Origin: Paenibacillus cymbidii | GTDB taxonomy: Bacteria; Bacillota; Bacilli; Paenibacillales; NBRC-103111 | NCBI RefSeq assembly: GCF_004764705.1 | Contig: NZ_SHLX01000015.1 | Location: 62,001-126,000, forward strand | DNA length: 64,000 nucleotides | Reading direction: 5' to 3' | Made by a program: the position numbers and the translations under genes | Shown here: in pieces, positions 51,635-59,901 of the stretch | Layout: every line of letters begins with the position of its first letter | Position numbering within the stretch: position 1 is the first letter of the stretch | Notes under the pieces: generated by a model | The model's database searches: none | What the model was told of the DNA's origin: nothing | The model's input: the letters and a program-made list of their open reading frames with translations, nothing else

Positions 51635-52471
51635 TCACCTCCTCTTGTCTCTGGCGACGTCGTCGCTTCCGCCGGACGCGCCGACTGCAGCCGCGCCTCG
51701 ATACGCCTTCGGCGCCATGCCGTAACGCGACTTGAACGCGCGGTGAAAATACGGGTAGCTGCCGAAGCCGCAGTTGTCGGCGATCTGATCGAGCGTCATT
51801 GTCGTATGCTTCATGCGCTCCACCGCCATCGACAAACGAACTTCAAGCGCGTATTTCATCATCGTGGTGCCGCAGCTTTCGCGGAATAGATGAACGGCGC
51901 GCGATACGCTGAGGCCCGCGTGACGGGCGACGTCCGCGATTTTGAACATGGCGGCTGCATTTTCCTCGATATAGCGCTTCATCCGCTGCACCGGAAACGA
52001 TCGTCCGGCGCCAAGGCTGGCGTCGCGAATCGCCCGGTCGAGACAAAGGCAAAGCGCTTGCAGCAAGCAGCCAAGCAGCTCCTGGTCCGCCTCTTCCTGC
52101 ACCCGCCGGTTCTCGAACATGAGCTGGCGCCACAACGTCACGATCCGTTCGTCGGCGTCGATGCGCGTATGCTGCGGCCGGTCCGTTCGCGCCCACCACC
52201 CGTCGATCCAGGAACCTTTGCAGAACAAATAATAGTCCGCGCTGTTGGCGCCGTTCTCGTCCTTGCCCTGCAGCCGCAGTTCGTACGGTTCGCCGACGCG
52301 GTACAGCAGCAAGCTGCCGGCAGCAATTTTCGTCATGTTGCCGTCAACGAGGGCGCTGGCGCTGCCTTCGGTTTGCAAGCGAAATAAGTAATGCGGCAGC
52401 CCTTCGCGAATAATCGAGGCAAACGGCGTCTGATGCCGCGAATAACCGCAGCCGAGCAATATGGCAGGCAT
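51635..52471 (-). CDS. AraC-family transcriptional regulator
   Basis: A 278-residue cytoplasmic regulator with a cupin-type ligand domain (HYLFRLQTEGSASALVDGNM, GSLLLYRVGEPYELRL) and C-terminal double HTH (MFKIADVARHAGLSVSRAVH and LDQIADNCGFGSYPYFHRAF). It is divergent from the isomerase/oxidoreductase pair, which it probably controls. GAGGTGACG precedes ATG 52471. Confidence 0.88.
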   Translation of the reverse strand: MPAILLGCGYSRHQTPFASIIREGLPHYLFRLQTEGSASALVDGNMTKIAAGSLLLYRVGEPYELRLQGKDENGANSADYYLFCKGSWIDGWWARTDRPQHTRIDADERIVTLWRQLMFENRRVQEEADQELLGCLLQALCLCLDRAIRDASLGAGRSFPVQRMKRYIEENAAAMFKIADVARHAGLSVSRAVHLFRESCGTTMMKYALEVRLSMAVERMKHTTMTLDQIADNCGFGSYPYFHRAFKSRYGMAPKAYRGAAAVGASGGSDDVARDKRR

Positions 52472-52613
52472 GAACGTCACCTCGCTGGTTAGTCGCTTTT
52501 TAGCCAAATAAGTCAAGTTGGAGCCGGATAGGCTATGTTCACGCGGCGGCTTTCCCCGCTACAATAGCATCGAATAAGCAATCGATTTTATTTTACCGGA
52601 AGAGGTGACGGGG

Positions 52614-53396
52614 ATGCAACGCATGGGAATCGGCGTGCAGCTGTACACGCTGCGCGACAACATGGCGGCAGATTTGCCGGGCACGCTGCGGCAAGTGGCC
52701 GCGCTCGGATACGAAGGCGTGGAGTTTGCGGGCTATTTCGGCCGGTCGGCGGAAGAGCTGCGGGCGCTTGCGGACGAATACGGACTGAAAGTGATTGGCG
52801 CCCACGTCGGGCTCGCCAATTTGCGCAATAACTTGCTTGGCGAAATCGAATTCATGAAGACGCTCGGCGGGTCGTATATCGTTTGCCCGGGCGTGCCGCT
52901 CGAAGAGCGCAACACCGTGGAAGGCTGGAAGAAGCTGTTCGCCTTCTTCCGCGAAACCGGCGAAGAAGTGCGCAAGCACGGCCTGCAGTTCGGCTACCAT
53001 AATCATGCGTTCGAATTCGACCTGCAGGTGGACGGCGCTTATGCGTTCGACGCGTTGTACGCTTCCGCCGCTCCGGATGCGATTCAAGTGGAAATGGACG
53101 TCTGCTGGGTGCAAGCCGCCGGCCAGGACCCGCTCGCTTATATTCGGCGTTATGCGAACCGGCTGCCGCTGCTGCATCTGAAAGATTTCAGCCGCAACGA
53201 AGACGGCTCGATGAAGACGCTGGAGCTGGGGCAAGGCGTGGTCGACCTGCCGGGCGTGATCGCCGCTTCCGGCGAAGCGGGCGTCAAGTGGCTGATCGTC
53301 GAGCAGGACAACTGCCAGAACCCGCCGCTTGCCAGCATCGAGAACAGCCTGAACTGGCTGAAGCAGCATTATCCGGTTGCCGAAGGAGCGAATTAA
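52614..53396 (+). CDS. sugar phosphate isomerase/epimerase (xylose isomerase-like TIM barrel)
   Basis: A 260-residue AP-endonuclease-2-type TIM barrel: MGIGVQLYTLRDNM, GYEGVEFAGYFG, YHNHAFEFDLQ and QVEMDVCWVQAAGQDP, with metal ligands in E/D/H positions of strands 5-8. It acts on a keto- or inosose-like sugar of unknown identity. Start 52614 after GGAAGAGGTGACGG; a possible -10 TACAAT is at 52560-52565. Three bases separate it from the oxidoreductase. Confidence 0.85.
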   Translation: MQRMGIGVQLYTLRDNMAADLPGTLRQVAALGYEGVEFAGYFGRSAEELRALADEYGLKVIGAHVGLANLRNNLLGEIEFMKTLGGSYIVCPGVPLEERNTVEGWKKLFAFFRETGEEVRKHGLQFGYHNHAFEFDLQVDGAYAFDALYASAAPDAIQVEMDVCWVQAAGQDPLAYIRRYANRLPLLHLKDFSRNEDGSMKTLELGQGVVDLPGVIAASGEAGVKWLIVEQDNCQNPPLASIENSLNWLKQHYPVAEGAN

Positions 53397-53399
53397 CCC

Positions 53400-54419
53400 A
53401 TGGCCAAACTGAGAGTCGCCGTCATCGGCTGCGGCGCGATCGCTATCCGCCGCCATATTCCGGAGTACGCGGCCAATTCGAATGTCGAGCTTGTGGCGTT
53501 CGCCGATCCGGTTCCGGGCCGCGCGCAGGGCGTTGCCGACCAATACGGCGGTGTCGCTTACACCGATTTCGAAACGCTGCTGCGCGAAGTGAAGCCGGAC
53601 GCGGTCAGCGTCTGCACGCCGAACGGGCTGCATGCGCCGGTATCGATTGCCGCATCCAGGGCCGGTGCGCACGTGCTCGTCGAGAAGCCGATGGCGGGTT
53701 CCGCCGGAGAAGGCGAAGCGATGATCGCCGCAGCTAAGGCGGCCGGCAAGTTCTTGATGGTTGGCCACAACCAGCGGCTGATGCCGCCGCACGTGAAGGC
53801 CAAAGAAATTTTGGCGTCCGGCAAACTCGGCCGCGTGCTGACGTTCCGCACCGCATTCGGCCATCCGGGCCCGGAAAGCTGGAGCGTCGACGGCAAGGAA
53901 AGCTGGTTTTTCCGCAAGCAGGACGCGATCATGGGCGCGATGGGCGACCTCGGCGTGCACAAGTCCGACTTGATTCGTTGGCTGCTTGACGACGAAGTGG
54001 TCGATATCGCCGCTTTTGTCGGCACGCTTGACAAGAAGGACACCGACGTCGACGACAACGCGTCGTGCATTCTGCGCATGAAGAGCGGCGCGGTCGGCAC
54101 GCTGGTCGCCAGCTGGACGTACTATAAGGGCGGCGACAACAGCACGATTCTGTGGTGCGAGAACGGTGTGCTGAAGATCGACACCGACCCGAACGACCAG
54201 GTGATCGTCGAGCTGCGGAACGACACGCAGGAGCGTTACCGCGTCGGCGCCATGGCGACGAACGAGAAGCAGACGACAAGCGGCGTCATCGACGCGTTCG
54301 TGACCAGTATCGTCACGAATACGCCGCCGTCGATTTCGGGCGAAGAAGGGCTTCGTTCGCTGAAGGTTATTTTGGCGGCGTTCGAGTCGCAAGCGAACGG
54401 ACTCGTGGTGCGAGTGTAA
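53400..54419 (+). CDS. Gfo/Idh/MocA-family oxidoreductase
   Basis: A 339-residue NAD(P)-dependent dehydrogenase. Rossmann motif AVIGCGAIAIRRHIPEYA, the conserved EKP at HVLVEKPMAG and the catalytic helix MGDLGVHKSDLIRWLL. Substrate probably a cyclic polyol or sugar. Co-translated with the isomerase upstream; together they form a short inositol-like or sugar catabolic module. Confidence 0.9.
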   Translation: MAKLRVAVIGCGAIAIRRHIPEYAANSNVELVAFADPVPGRAQGVADQYGGVAYTDFETLLREVKPDAVSVCTPNGLHAPVSIAASRAGAHVLVEKPMAGSAGEGEAMIAAAKAAGKFLMVGHNQRLMPPHVKAKEILASGKLGRVLTFRTAFGHPGPESWSVDGKESWFFRKQDAIMGAMGDLGVHKSDLIRWLLDDEVVDIAAFVGTLDKKDTDVDDNASCILRMKSGAVGTLVASWTYYKGGDNSTILWCENGVLKIDTDPNDQVIVELRNDTQERYRVGAMATNEKQTTSGVIDAFVTSIVTNTPPSISGEEGLRSLKVILAAFESQANGLVVRV

Positions 54420-54432
54420 GGCAGTTGGCGGG

Positions 54433-54478
54433 AAAAAGCCGGGAAAGCGGACACGAAGTTCCGTTTTGCCGGCTTTTT
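54433..54478 (+). terminator. terminator after the oxidoreductase
   Basis: AAAAAGCCGG / CCGGCTTTTT stem enclosing an inner GCGGA...TCCGT hairpin; usable from both sides. Confidence 0.8.
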
Positions 54479-54523
54479 GGGTTGGCGGTTTAAGGGCGGC
54501 TGCGGGCTATGGCAGCACTCGAA

Positions 54524-54715
54524 AAATAGCCCATGAAAAATGGCTTATTTGCTCCTTTTTGCTCGGGATATGAAAAATAGCCAGTGAAATCGCTGGCTAT
54601 TTCGCTGAAATGTTCGATTTTGCGGCGCTTTGCTGAGAATAGCCAGTGTTTTTACTGGCTATTTGGCTTGCGCGAAGGGAAAACAGGCGAATAAGCCATG
54701 TTTCACTGGCTATTT
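54524..54715. repeat. four-palindrome composite element (copy 4)
   Basis: Units start at about 54524, 54575, 54637 and 54689 (51, 62, 52): AT-core, CAGTGAAATCGCTGG, CAGTGTTTTTACTGG, and a hybrid GCCATG...CACTGGC. Between the oxidoreductase and convergent bioY. Confidence 0.88.
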
Positions 54716-54775
54716 TGGCCGGAGGCCTCGCTCGAGAGGCCGGTTTCAACCTGGCCTCCCGCACAACCCTGCGCG

Positions 54776-55387
54776 CTAGGCACGGGACGCCGGGTCCGCC
54801 TCTCGGCGCACCGCATGGCCGCTGCCGCCCGTCAGCCGCTCGACCGGGAACACCTGGCGCACGGCGATCGTAATCAGCGCCGCCGCCACAACCTTGATCG
54901 CGTCGCCGATCAGATACGGATAAAATCCTTCCGTCAACGCTTTGCTGAACGAATACTTGGCGACGTGCGCCAGCCACGGCACGCCGGTCACATAAACGAG
55001 CAACGAACCGAACACCGCCATAATCGCCACGATTGCCGCGAATCCGGCCGCATCGTTGCGCTTCACCCGCTGCACGAACCAGCCGATCAGAAACGCGCAC
55101 ACCGGCCAAATGACGATATAACCGCCCGTCGCGCCTTGCAAATACGGAATGCCGCCTTTGCCGTTCAGCAGCGGAAAGCCGAGTGCCGTCAGCACGACGA
55201 CCAGCAGCATGCTGAACAGACCGTACCTTGCGCCGAGCAAGCCGCCGGCGAGCATGACCGCAAACGTCTGCAGTGTAATCGGCACCGGGGTGAATCCGAG
55301 CGAAATGCGGTAAAAGCTGAGCACAACCAGCAATGCGGCGAAAAAGGCGCTAAACGCTACCCCTCGCAATGTAAGCTTCGCTTTCAA
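54776..55387 (-). CDS. bioY: BioY biotin transporter S component
   Basis: A 203-residue membrane protein with about six TM helices. BioY marks: FTPVPITLQTFAVMLAGGLL, LPLLNGKGGIPYLQGATGGY in part as GGIPYLQGATGGYI, and the final AVRQVFP segment. It captures biotin at the membrane. TTG 55387 is the start, with AAGGAG eight bases upstream. Divergent from the ECF energising genes and preceded by a BirA-type operator. Confidence 0.9.
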   Translation of the reverse strand: MKAKLTLRGVAFSAFFAALLVVLSFYRISLGFTPVPITLQTFAVMLAGGLLGARYGLFSMLLVVVLTALGFPLLNGKGGIPYLQGATGGYIVIWPVCAFLIGWFVQRVKRNDAAGFAAIVAIMAVFGSLLVYVTGVPWLAHVAKYSFSKALTEGFYPYLIGDAIKVVAAALITIAVRQVFPVERLTGGSGHAVRREADPASRA

Positions 55388-55408
55388 TTGAGTTTCTCTC
55401 CTTCGTTT

Positions 55409-55437
55409 GCTATAGTGATAGAAAAGGCGATTGTCAA
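55409..55437 (-). promoter_or_regulatory. SigA promoter of bioY
   Basis: TTGACA (55437-55432) and TATAGC (55414-55409), spacing 17. The -35 lies inside the BirA box. Confidence 0.75.
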
Positions 55438-55465
55438 CCAATTTACGTACGTACAGGTTAACAAT
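55430..55465. promoter_or_regulatory. BirA biotin operator
   Basis: ATTGTCAACC (55430-55439), 16 bases, GGTTAACAAT (55456-55465): the paired half-sites of the Firmicute BirA operator with one mismatch. It overlaps the bioY -35 and sits 36 bases before the divergent ATPase gene, so it can repress both directions when biotin is plentiful. Confidence 0.88.
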
Positions 55466-55501
55466 TCGCATTATACCACCGCAAATAAGGAATTGGTACC
55501 C

Positions 55502-56326
55502 ATGATTTACGAATCGGCAACGTTTTTTTTTCGCATGGAGCGCGCAAGCGTCGATTATGTTGACGGCCGGAGCGGCCGTTATGCGCTTCGCGAAGTGAGC
55601 TGCGCAATCGATCGCGGCTCCTGGACTTGCGTCGCCGGCGGCAACGGCAGCGGCAAAAGCACGTTCGCCAAAGCGCTGGCCGGCATCCTGCCGCTGACCA
55701 GCGGCACCCTCGAACGCAGCGGTGTGCCGCACCTCGTGCTGCAGCAGCCGGAATCGCAGTTGCTCGGCTCGACCGTGGAGGAAGAGCTGGCGGTCAGCTT
55801 GCGGCAGCCGCCGGACCCGGCGGCCTGGCCGTCCGTGTTGCGCGAGCTGCTGCGCCAGGCGGGGCTGCGCGTCGCCGCGGACGCGGAGGTGCGCCATCTG
55901 TCCGGAGGGCAGAAGCAACTGCTGAACATCGCCTCCTGTCTTGCCGCGGATGCGGAAGCTATCGTGTTCGACGAGGCGACGTCGATGCTCGACCCCGGGT
56001 CCCGGCAAGCCGTGCTGGACACGGCGGTCCGCCTTCACCGGGCCGGCAAAACGATCGTATGGGTGACGCACCGCATGGAGGAGCTTGGCTACGGCGAACG
56101 CGTGCTTGTGCTTGGGGAGGGACGGCTTGTTTACGATGGGACGCCGGACCGGTTCTTCTATGAACGGACGGAATCGGGGACGCCGTGCGAACGGTACGGC
56201 TTCGAGCCGCCGTACGTTGTACGCGTTGCGGAGCAGCTGCATCGCCGGAACGTCATGCCGGCAGAACGCCCGTTATTCCCGTCCCATTTGGCTCATGCCA
56301 TGGAGCAACTATGCCTATCGAACTGA
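55502..56326 (+). CDS. ECF transporter ATPase (EcfA1-like), biotin-linked
   Basis: A 274-residue ABC ATPase. Walker A GGNGSGKST (46-54), Q-loop VLQQPESQLLGSTV, signature LSGGQKQ (133-139) and Walker B IVFDEATSMLD (Glu158). The Q-loop form is typical of energy-coupling-factor ATPases. With the fused ATPase/T protein downstream it powers BioY. AAGGAAT precedes ATG 55502, which follows the BirA box. Overlaps the next gene by 16 bp. Confidence 0.9.
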   Translation: MIYESATFFFRMERASVDYVDGRSGRYALREVSCAIDRGSWTCVAGGNGSGKSTFAKALAGILPLTSGTLERSGVPHLVLQQPESQLLGSTVEEELAVSLRQPPDPAAWPSVLRELLRQAGLRVAADAEVRHLSGGQKQLLNIASCLAADAEAIVFDEATSMLDPGSRQAVLDTAVRLHRAGKTIVWVTHRMEELGYGERVLVLGEGRLVYDGTPDRFFYERTESGTPCERYGFEPPYVVRVAEQLHRRNVMPAERPLFPSHLAHAMEQLCLSN

Positions 56327-57999
56327 ACGATGTGACCGTTCGCCGTGACGATGACCCCCAGGATCACCCGATCCTGAGCCAGATTACGTGCCTGCTTGAA
56401 GATCGCCGGCTGACGCTGCTCGTCGGCCAAACCGGCTCCGGCAAAACGACGCTGCTGCGGGCGCTCGCCGGCCTGGCCGAACCAAGCGCCGGCTCCGTTT
56501 CGTACGACGGTTCGCCGTTGTGGCGGCGCGGCAAACCGGACCGCGAGCTGCTGCTCCGCAGCGCAATCGCGTTCCAGTTCCCGGAGCATCAGCTGTTCGC
56601 CCCTACGCTGCAGCGCGAATTCGATTATTCGCTGCATCCTTACCGGCTTGACGCGGAAGAACGCCGCCGCCGGGTCGCCGCCGCGATGACGGAGCAGCGG
56701 CTGCCTGCGGCGTGGCTCGAGACGTCGCCGTTTACGCTGTCCGGCGGCGAGAAGCGCCGCGCGGCGCAGGCCACGGTAACCGCGGCGGAAGCGCCGTGGC
56801 TGCTGCTCGACGAGCCGACTGCCGGCCTGGACGCGGCGTCGGCGGCGCAGTTGACGGCATGGCTTGCCCATGCCAAAAGCCGGTGCGGCATCGTGCTCAG
56901 CACGCACGATCTCGATGCGCTGTTTCCGGTGGCGGATCGTATATTGGTGCTGCGCGAAGGGCGCATCGTTGCGGATACGACGCCGGAGGCGCTGTATGCC
57001 GACCCGCAGCCGCTGGTCGATGCGGGCGTCGGCCTGACCGGCGCGATGGAGACGGCGATGGCGCTGCGGGCCGCAGGCGTTCGCGTGCCGCCGGGCAGCG
57101 CAACGCCGGAGCGGATGGCGGATGCGATCGTCGAGACGCTGCGCGAAGGCGCGGCGAAACAAGCCGTACCGCCGCCGGTAGAGGCTGCAGAAGCGGAGGC
57201 GGCTTTGCCGGAGTCCGGCGCCACGACGGGGCAGGGACGGCGGCGGGGCATCGCGTACCGCCTGGACGCCAAAGTAAAGTGGGCGCTCTACATGCTGCTG
57301 GCCGCCGGCGTCATTATGCAGCGCGACTGGTTCGGCACGCTGTTCGGGCTGCTGCTTGCTGCCTGCTGCCTGCCGACGCTCATTCCGGCCGATCGCGCGA
57401 AGCTGCTGCGGATGAGCCGGCCGCTGCTTTTCTTTTTGCTGCTGACGACCGCCATCTCCGGGCTCGATTTGCATCTCGGCGCGGACAGCGGCAGCTTCAT
57501 CGGCTTCCAGTGGCCGCGGGCGTCCGTTACGGCGCAAAACTTGCTCGATCTGTTTGCCGTAACTGTCTTCGGCATCGCTTTTGCGCTGTCGACCAGCTCG
57601 CTGGATATGTACCAAGGGCTGCACCAGGCGCTGTTCAAGCTGCGGCTGCACAAGCGGCTCGCCATGCTGACGCTGGCCGCTTCGCTGCTGCTCCGGTTCA
57701 TCCCGCTAATTCTCGAGGAGGCCGAACGTTTCGCCGTCATCGCCAAAGCGCGCGGCAAACGGGCGATCAAGCGCGGCCGGCTCCATTTTCGCGAGTTGCC
57801 GGTGTTTGCGATTCCGCTGCTGATGTCGCTTTTTATTAACGTGGAGGAACTGATCCTGGCAATGGAACTGAAGAACGTGACCGGCGGCGCCAAACAGCCG
57901 CTGCCGCAGCGTTCCGCTGCCGGCTCCGTCCGCCGGGCCAATGCGATGGCGTTGTGCGCCGGCTGCCTCTTGTTCGTTGTGCTGCTTGCCGTGCGTTAA
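56311..57999 (+). CDS. fused ECF ATPase and transmembrane T component (EcfA2-EcfT)
   Basis: A 562-residue fusion. Residues 1-280 are an ABC ATPase with Walker A GQTGSGKTT (39-47), Q-loop FQFPEHQLFAPT, signature LSGGE (143-147) and Walker B LLLDEP (Glu168). A linker rich in Ala/Glu/Pro (281-312) leads to an EcfT/CbiQ domain (314-562) with about five TM helices and the coupling motif A480-R481-G482 (AKARGKRAIKRG). The two parts are normally separate genes. The frame is continuous, with no stop or shift. GGAG is six bases before ATG 56311. Confidence 0.9.
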   Translation: MPIELNDVTVRRDDDPQDHPILSQITCLLEDRRLTLLVGQTGSGKTTLLRALAGLAEPSAGSVSYDGSPLWRRGKPDRELLLRSAIAFQFPEHQLFAPTLQREFDYSLHPYRLDAEERRRRVAAAMTEQRLPAAWLETSPFTLSGGEKRRAAQATVTAAEAPWLLLDEPTAGLDAASAAQLTAWLAHAKSRCGIVLSTHDLDALFPVADRILVLREGRIVADTTPEALYADPQPLVDAGVGLTGAMETAMALRAAGVRVPPGSATPERMADAIVETLREGAAKQAVPPPVEAAEAEAALPESGATTGQGRRRGIAYRLDAKVKWALYMLLAAGVIMQRDWFGTLFGLLLAACCLPTLIPADRAKLLRMSRPLLFFLLLTTAISGLDLHLGADSGSFIGFQWPRASVTAQNLLDLFAVTVFGIAFALSTSSLDMYQGLHQALFKLRLHKRLAMLTLAASLLLRFIPLILEEAERFAVIAKARGKRAIKRGRLHFRELPVFAIPLLMSLFINVEELILAMELKNVTGGAKQPLPQRSAAGSVRRANAMALCAGCLLFVVLLAVR

Positions 58000-58041
58000 G
58001 CCGCAGCTGCAGCCGTGGTCGCGATGGTCGCCGAGGTGGTT

Positions 58042-59439
58042 TTACCACCCCGGCTCTTTCCCGTCGGCGCGATACTCCGCCCACACGAAGGAATCGTTGC
58101 CGGTCCAGCCGATGAAGCGGCCGAGCCCGATCAGGTCGGTCCGGTTCGTTGCCGTATCCCGCAGCCACAATTCCAGATAAAATCCGGCGTTGGACCGGGT
58201 AACGTATACCAGCTTCGACCCATCCGGCGAAAAGAACGGCACGATTTCCCGCTCGGACTGCAAAATGTGCAACACGGCCGAATCGCTCATCGCGGCGTCC
58301 GGCACTTGCGAAACGGCTTTGGTGGTCAGGTCGATTTCGTTATGCCCCCGCTTGCCGTCAAATTCGCTCATCACCCGAATTTTGCTGTCGTTTGCCCAGT
58401 CGATCGGATACCCGTTCAAGTATCCGTCGCTGTGCGACAAGTACGATACTTCCGGCATGCTTGCAACCGGTTTGCCCTTCCGATCGATCACCACAAGATC
58501 GGCCTCGGATCGCAATTCGGCATGATGTGCGACCATCAGCCCGATTTTGCTGCCGTCCGGCGAGGAAGATATGCCAAGCAGCGGCAGCGGGGACGTATAA
58601 ATCCTTTCGCTGCCGGCATCCGACAGCCGGATGCGGTACACCTCGCTGTGCGCCACAATCGCGTACAAAAAGTCGCCGTTGACCCGATTGGAAAACTGAT
58701 AGGGTTGGTAGCCGTGCAGCTTTTCATAAAGGTTCGGCGTTTGGGGCATCGTGAGCCGGAGCGGCTTTGCCGTTCCTTTCGCCAAATCGATGAACTCGGC
58801 CGAACCGGTTTCATAAGACAGTATGTAAGCGGCGGCGGAACCCGATGTTGCCAGCAAATTCGCATTGGCTGGCGAAACGGCTGCGATGTACCGGTTCGTC
58901 AACGTGCTGGCGTCGGAAATGACCAGTCCGGCGGTTTGATCGGCGGGCCGGTATTGGAAAGCTGCGGCGTACAAGTGCGGCATATCGGTTTCGTTTAGCG
59001 GTTCGGAAGCTTGGGCAAGCGCATGCTGCGTGCTGAAATGAATCGTTTCCCGCGGCTGCAGATCGTGAAAGGCAACGAACAATTCCCGGTCGGACACCCA
59101 ACGAACGGCATAGAGGATTTCGTTTCTGCCCGGAATGCTGCTGCTCAGTTGTTGCCGGATCGCCTTCTCCACGGAATCGCGGTCCAAATCGACATCGGAC
59201 GTGAAGCGGACTTCCGCTTGATTTTGGGCGACAATGGGCGATTGGTTCTGGTCCACGTCGGCTCGCAAGCTTCCGGCCGGTTTCGGTACGGCAGACGGAC
59301 CGGGGGAAAAAGCGGTCGAAGGCGCAGCCGGTGTTGAAAGCGGCGACACGCTTGGCGCAGGCACGGCGTCCCCTGCCTGGCGGCAGGCGCCGAGCAAAAG
59401 CAACATAACCAAGCCGGAAGCCAGTCGGGCTCGAGCCAT
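58042..59439 (-). CDS. lipoprotein with TolB/WD40-like propeller
   Basis: A 465-residue lipoprotein: signal LASGLVMLLLLGAC with lipobox Cys19, a Pro/Ser/Ala-rich linker (APSVSPLSTPAAPSTAFSPG) and an Ig-like segment (RFTSDVDLDRDSVEKAIRQQ, HFSTQHALAQ). Then comes a set of propeller blades with SSPDGSKIGLM and FSPDGSKLVYVT. It probably sits outside the membrane; partner and function are unknown. AAGGAGTGGAGG precedes the ATG. No operon partner. Confidence 0.7.
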   Translation of the reverse strand: MARARLASGLVMLLLLGACRQAGDAVPAPSVSPLSTPAAPSTAFSPGPSAVPKPAGSLRADVDQNQSPIVAQNQAEVRFTSDVDLDRDSVEKAIRQQLSSSIPGRNEILYAVRWVSDRELFVAFHDLQPRETIHFSTQHALAQASEPLNETDMPHLYAAAFQYRPADQTAGLVISDASTLTNRYIAAVSPANANLLATSGSAAAYILSYETGSAEFIDLAKGTAKPLRLTMPQTPNLYEKLHGYQPYQFSNRVNGDFLYAIVAHSEVYRIRLSDAGSERIYTSPLPLLGISSSPDGSKIGLMVAHHAELRSEADLVVIDRKGKPVASMPEVSYLSHSDGYLNGYPIDWANDSKIRVMSEFDGKRGHNEIDLTTKAVSQVPDAAMSDSAVLHILQSEREIVPFFSPDGSKLVYVTRSNAGFYLELWLRDTATNRTDLIGLGRFIGWTGNDSFVWAEYRADGKEPGW

Positions 59440-59650
59440 TGTCCTCCACTCCTTTCCAGTTACCCTATTGGACGACACGGCGCCTTTCATTGTTGCGCCG
59501 ACCCGCGCCCATCGAATGCCGCTCTCCGCTCCCGCCCCCTCGTCCCTGTTTTAGCCGTCGCCAAGCAGACAAATTGCACATAACGCGGCCCTCTCCCCTT
59601 CGACAACTAACCAATTCGCTTTTTGTGCCGCTCCGATCGAGCCTCTTGCA

Positions 59651-59843
59651 ATATAGGCCATGTTTTATTGCCTATTTCGCCAAAAACGGGCAGCATCGTC
59701 AAAATAGCCAGTGAAATCGCTGGCTATTTCGCTTAAAGTGCCTATTTGAAGGCGACCAGGGGCAAATAACCAGTGAAATCACTGGCTATTTCCGACGAGG
59801 CACCTGAAATCGGGCAAATGAGCCATTTTTCATTGGCTATTTT
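59651..59843. repeat. four-palindrome composite element (copy 5)
   Basis: Units start at about 59651, 59702, 59764 and 59816 (51, 62, 52). Spacers CGCCAAAAACGGGC and ending AAATCGGGC are almost those of copy 1, so it has the same orientation. It lies upstream of the lipoprotein gene and downstream of the amidohydrolase gene. The DNA from 59440 to 59650 shows no gene. Confidence 0.88.
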
Positions 59844-59860
59844 GATAACCCGGTGCGAAA

Positions 59861-59891
59861 ACAAAACCCGGCGCTGCATTGGCAGCGCCGG
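59861..59891 (-). terminator. terminator after the amidohydrolase
   Basis: Minus strand CCGGCGCTGC, loop CAAT, GCAGCGCCGG and GTTTTGTTTT. Confidence 0.85.
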
Positions 59892-59901
59892 ATTTCTCGT
59901 T

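Noticed and set aside
54698-55501. upstream extension of the biotin ATPase gene
   Set aside because: It is antisense to bioY and crosses the BirA operator and promoter.
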